Shown here piece after piece: positions 5,041 through 5,227 of a stretch of DNA of 5,227 bases. The translations under genes were made by a program, and so were the position numbers. Positions within the stretch are counted from its first letter, which is position 1. Each line of letters opens with the position of its first letter. Source of the stretch: Spirochaetaceae bacterium (lineage in GTDB: Bacteria > Spirochaetota > Spirochaetia > Treponematales > Breznakiellaceae); contig JAITGR010000054.1 of NCBI GenBank assembly GCA_031280455.1, positions 1 to 5,227 of the forward strand. Reading direction: 5' to 3'. Below the pieces are notes generated by a model. It saw only the letters and a program-made list of their open reading frames with translations, did no database searches and was not told the DNA's origin.

Positions 5041-5227
5041 ATGGGTAAAACATTGGCGGAGAAGATTTTTGAGGCTCATCTGGTGGAGCAGCCGGCGGCG
5101 GATACTTGTGTGCTGGGGCTGGACGCGGTGTTCTGCCACGAGATTACAACGCCGCTGGCGATTGCCGACTTGTGTGAGCGGGGGATGGACCGGGTTTTTG
5201 CGCCGGAAAAAATTAAGGCGGTTATTG
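5041..5227 (+). CDS. leuC: 3-isopropylmalate dehydratase large subunit, N-terminus (partial, runs off right edge)
   Basis: LeuC, with LeuD, isomerises 2-isopropylmalate to 3-isopropylmalate in leucine synthesis, using a 4Fe-4S cluster. Only 62 residues are visible. The opening [16 protein letters not shown] parallels the E. coli LeuC start (MAKTLYEKLFDAHVV), and [11 protein letters not shown] matches its HEVTSPQAF segment. The following [12 protein letters not shown] fits the stretch before the conserved DH of the family. The cluster cysteines lie beyond the window. ATG 5041 is chosen over ATG 5035 from the ribosome binding site spacing. A related aconitase-family dehydratase (homoaconitase-like) cannot be excluded from so short a fragment. 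It is separated from rpn by 351 bp of hairpin-rich DNA, so it probably has its own promoter, which I could not pin down. Confidence 0.85.
   Translation, partial: MGKTLAEKIFEAHLVEQPAADTCVLGLDAVFCHEITTPLAIADLCERGMDRVFAPEKIKAVI

Noticed and set aside
4752..5048. 98-codon plus-strand frame through the hairpin region, and minus-strand frames of up to 216 codons over rpn and the intergenic region
   Set aside because: Their products are built from palindromic GC-rich DNA or rpn antisense. They have no Shine-Dalgarno or familiar motif, and the plus-strand frame would overlap the leuC start.

Overview
The window looks like chromosomal DNA from a GC-rich spirochaete, most likely a Treponema-like organism. 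The strongest pointer is a phenylalanyl-tRNA synthetase alpha subunit of the archaeal/eukaryotic type, a known oddity of spirochaetes. An Rpn-family PD-(D/E)XK protein and a DNA polymerase I with extra segments fit that picture. The taxonomic call is an inference from gene content and recall; no search was run.

Layout. Positions 1-2004 (minus strand) hold the first 668 codons of polA, which runs off the left edge. They cover the complete 5'-nuclease domain, a long low-complexity linker, a 3'-5' exonuclease domain with all its metal ligands, and the beginning of the polymerase domain. Positions 2005-2174 are a divergent intergenic region carrying a compact palindromic repeat (copy A). Positions 2175-3836 (plus) are pheS, complete, with an apparent extra C-terminal tail. 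Positions 3841-4689 (plus) are an Rpn-family gene starting 4 nt after the pheS stop. Positions 4690-5034 are a gene-free stretch packed with about eight hairpins. It opens with a second copy (B) of the repeat seen before pheS. Positions 5041-5227 (plus) are the first 62 codons of leuC, which runs off the right edge.

Function. polA (repair and replication), pheS (translation) and leuC (leucine synthesis) are housekeeping genes with no obvious shared pathway. The accessory layer is the rpn gene together with the two related repeats. These repeats flank the pheS-rpn pair in the same orientation and share a core of about 43 bp plus a GCGGGGGCGG right end. Copy B contains extra triloop hairpins between those two shared parts, as if the element were modular and able to expand. 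The start of pheS abuts copy A, which may supply its -35 box, and the end of pheS has an atypical tail running into rpn. I regard the modular repeat family, and its possible relation to the neighbouring Rpn nuclease, as the most interesting part of the window. No tRNA, rRNA or CRISPR array was seen.
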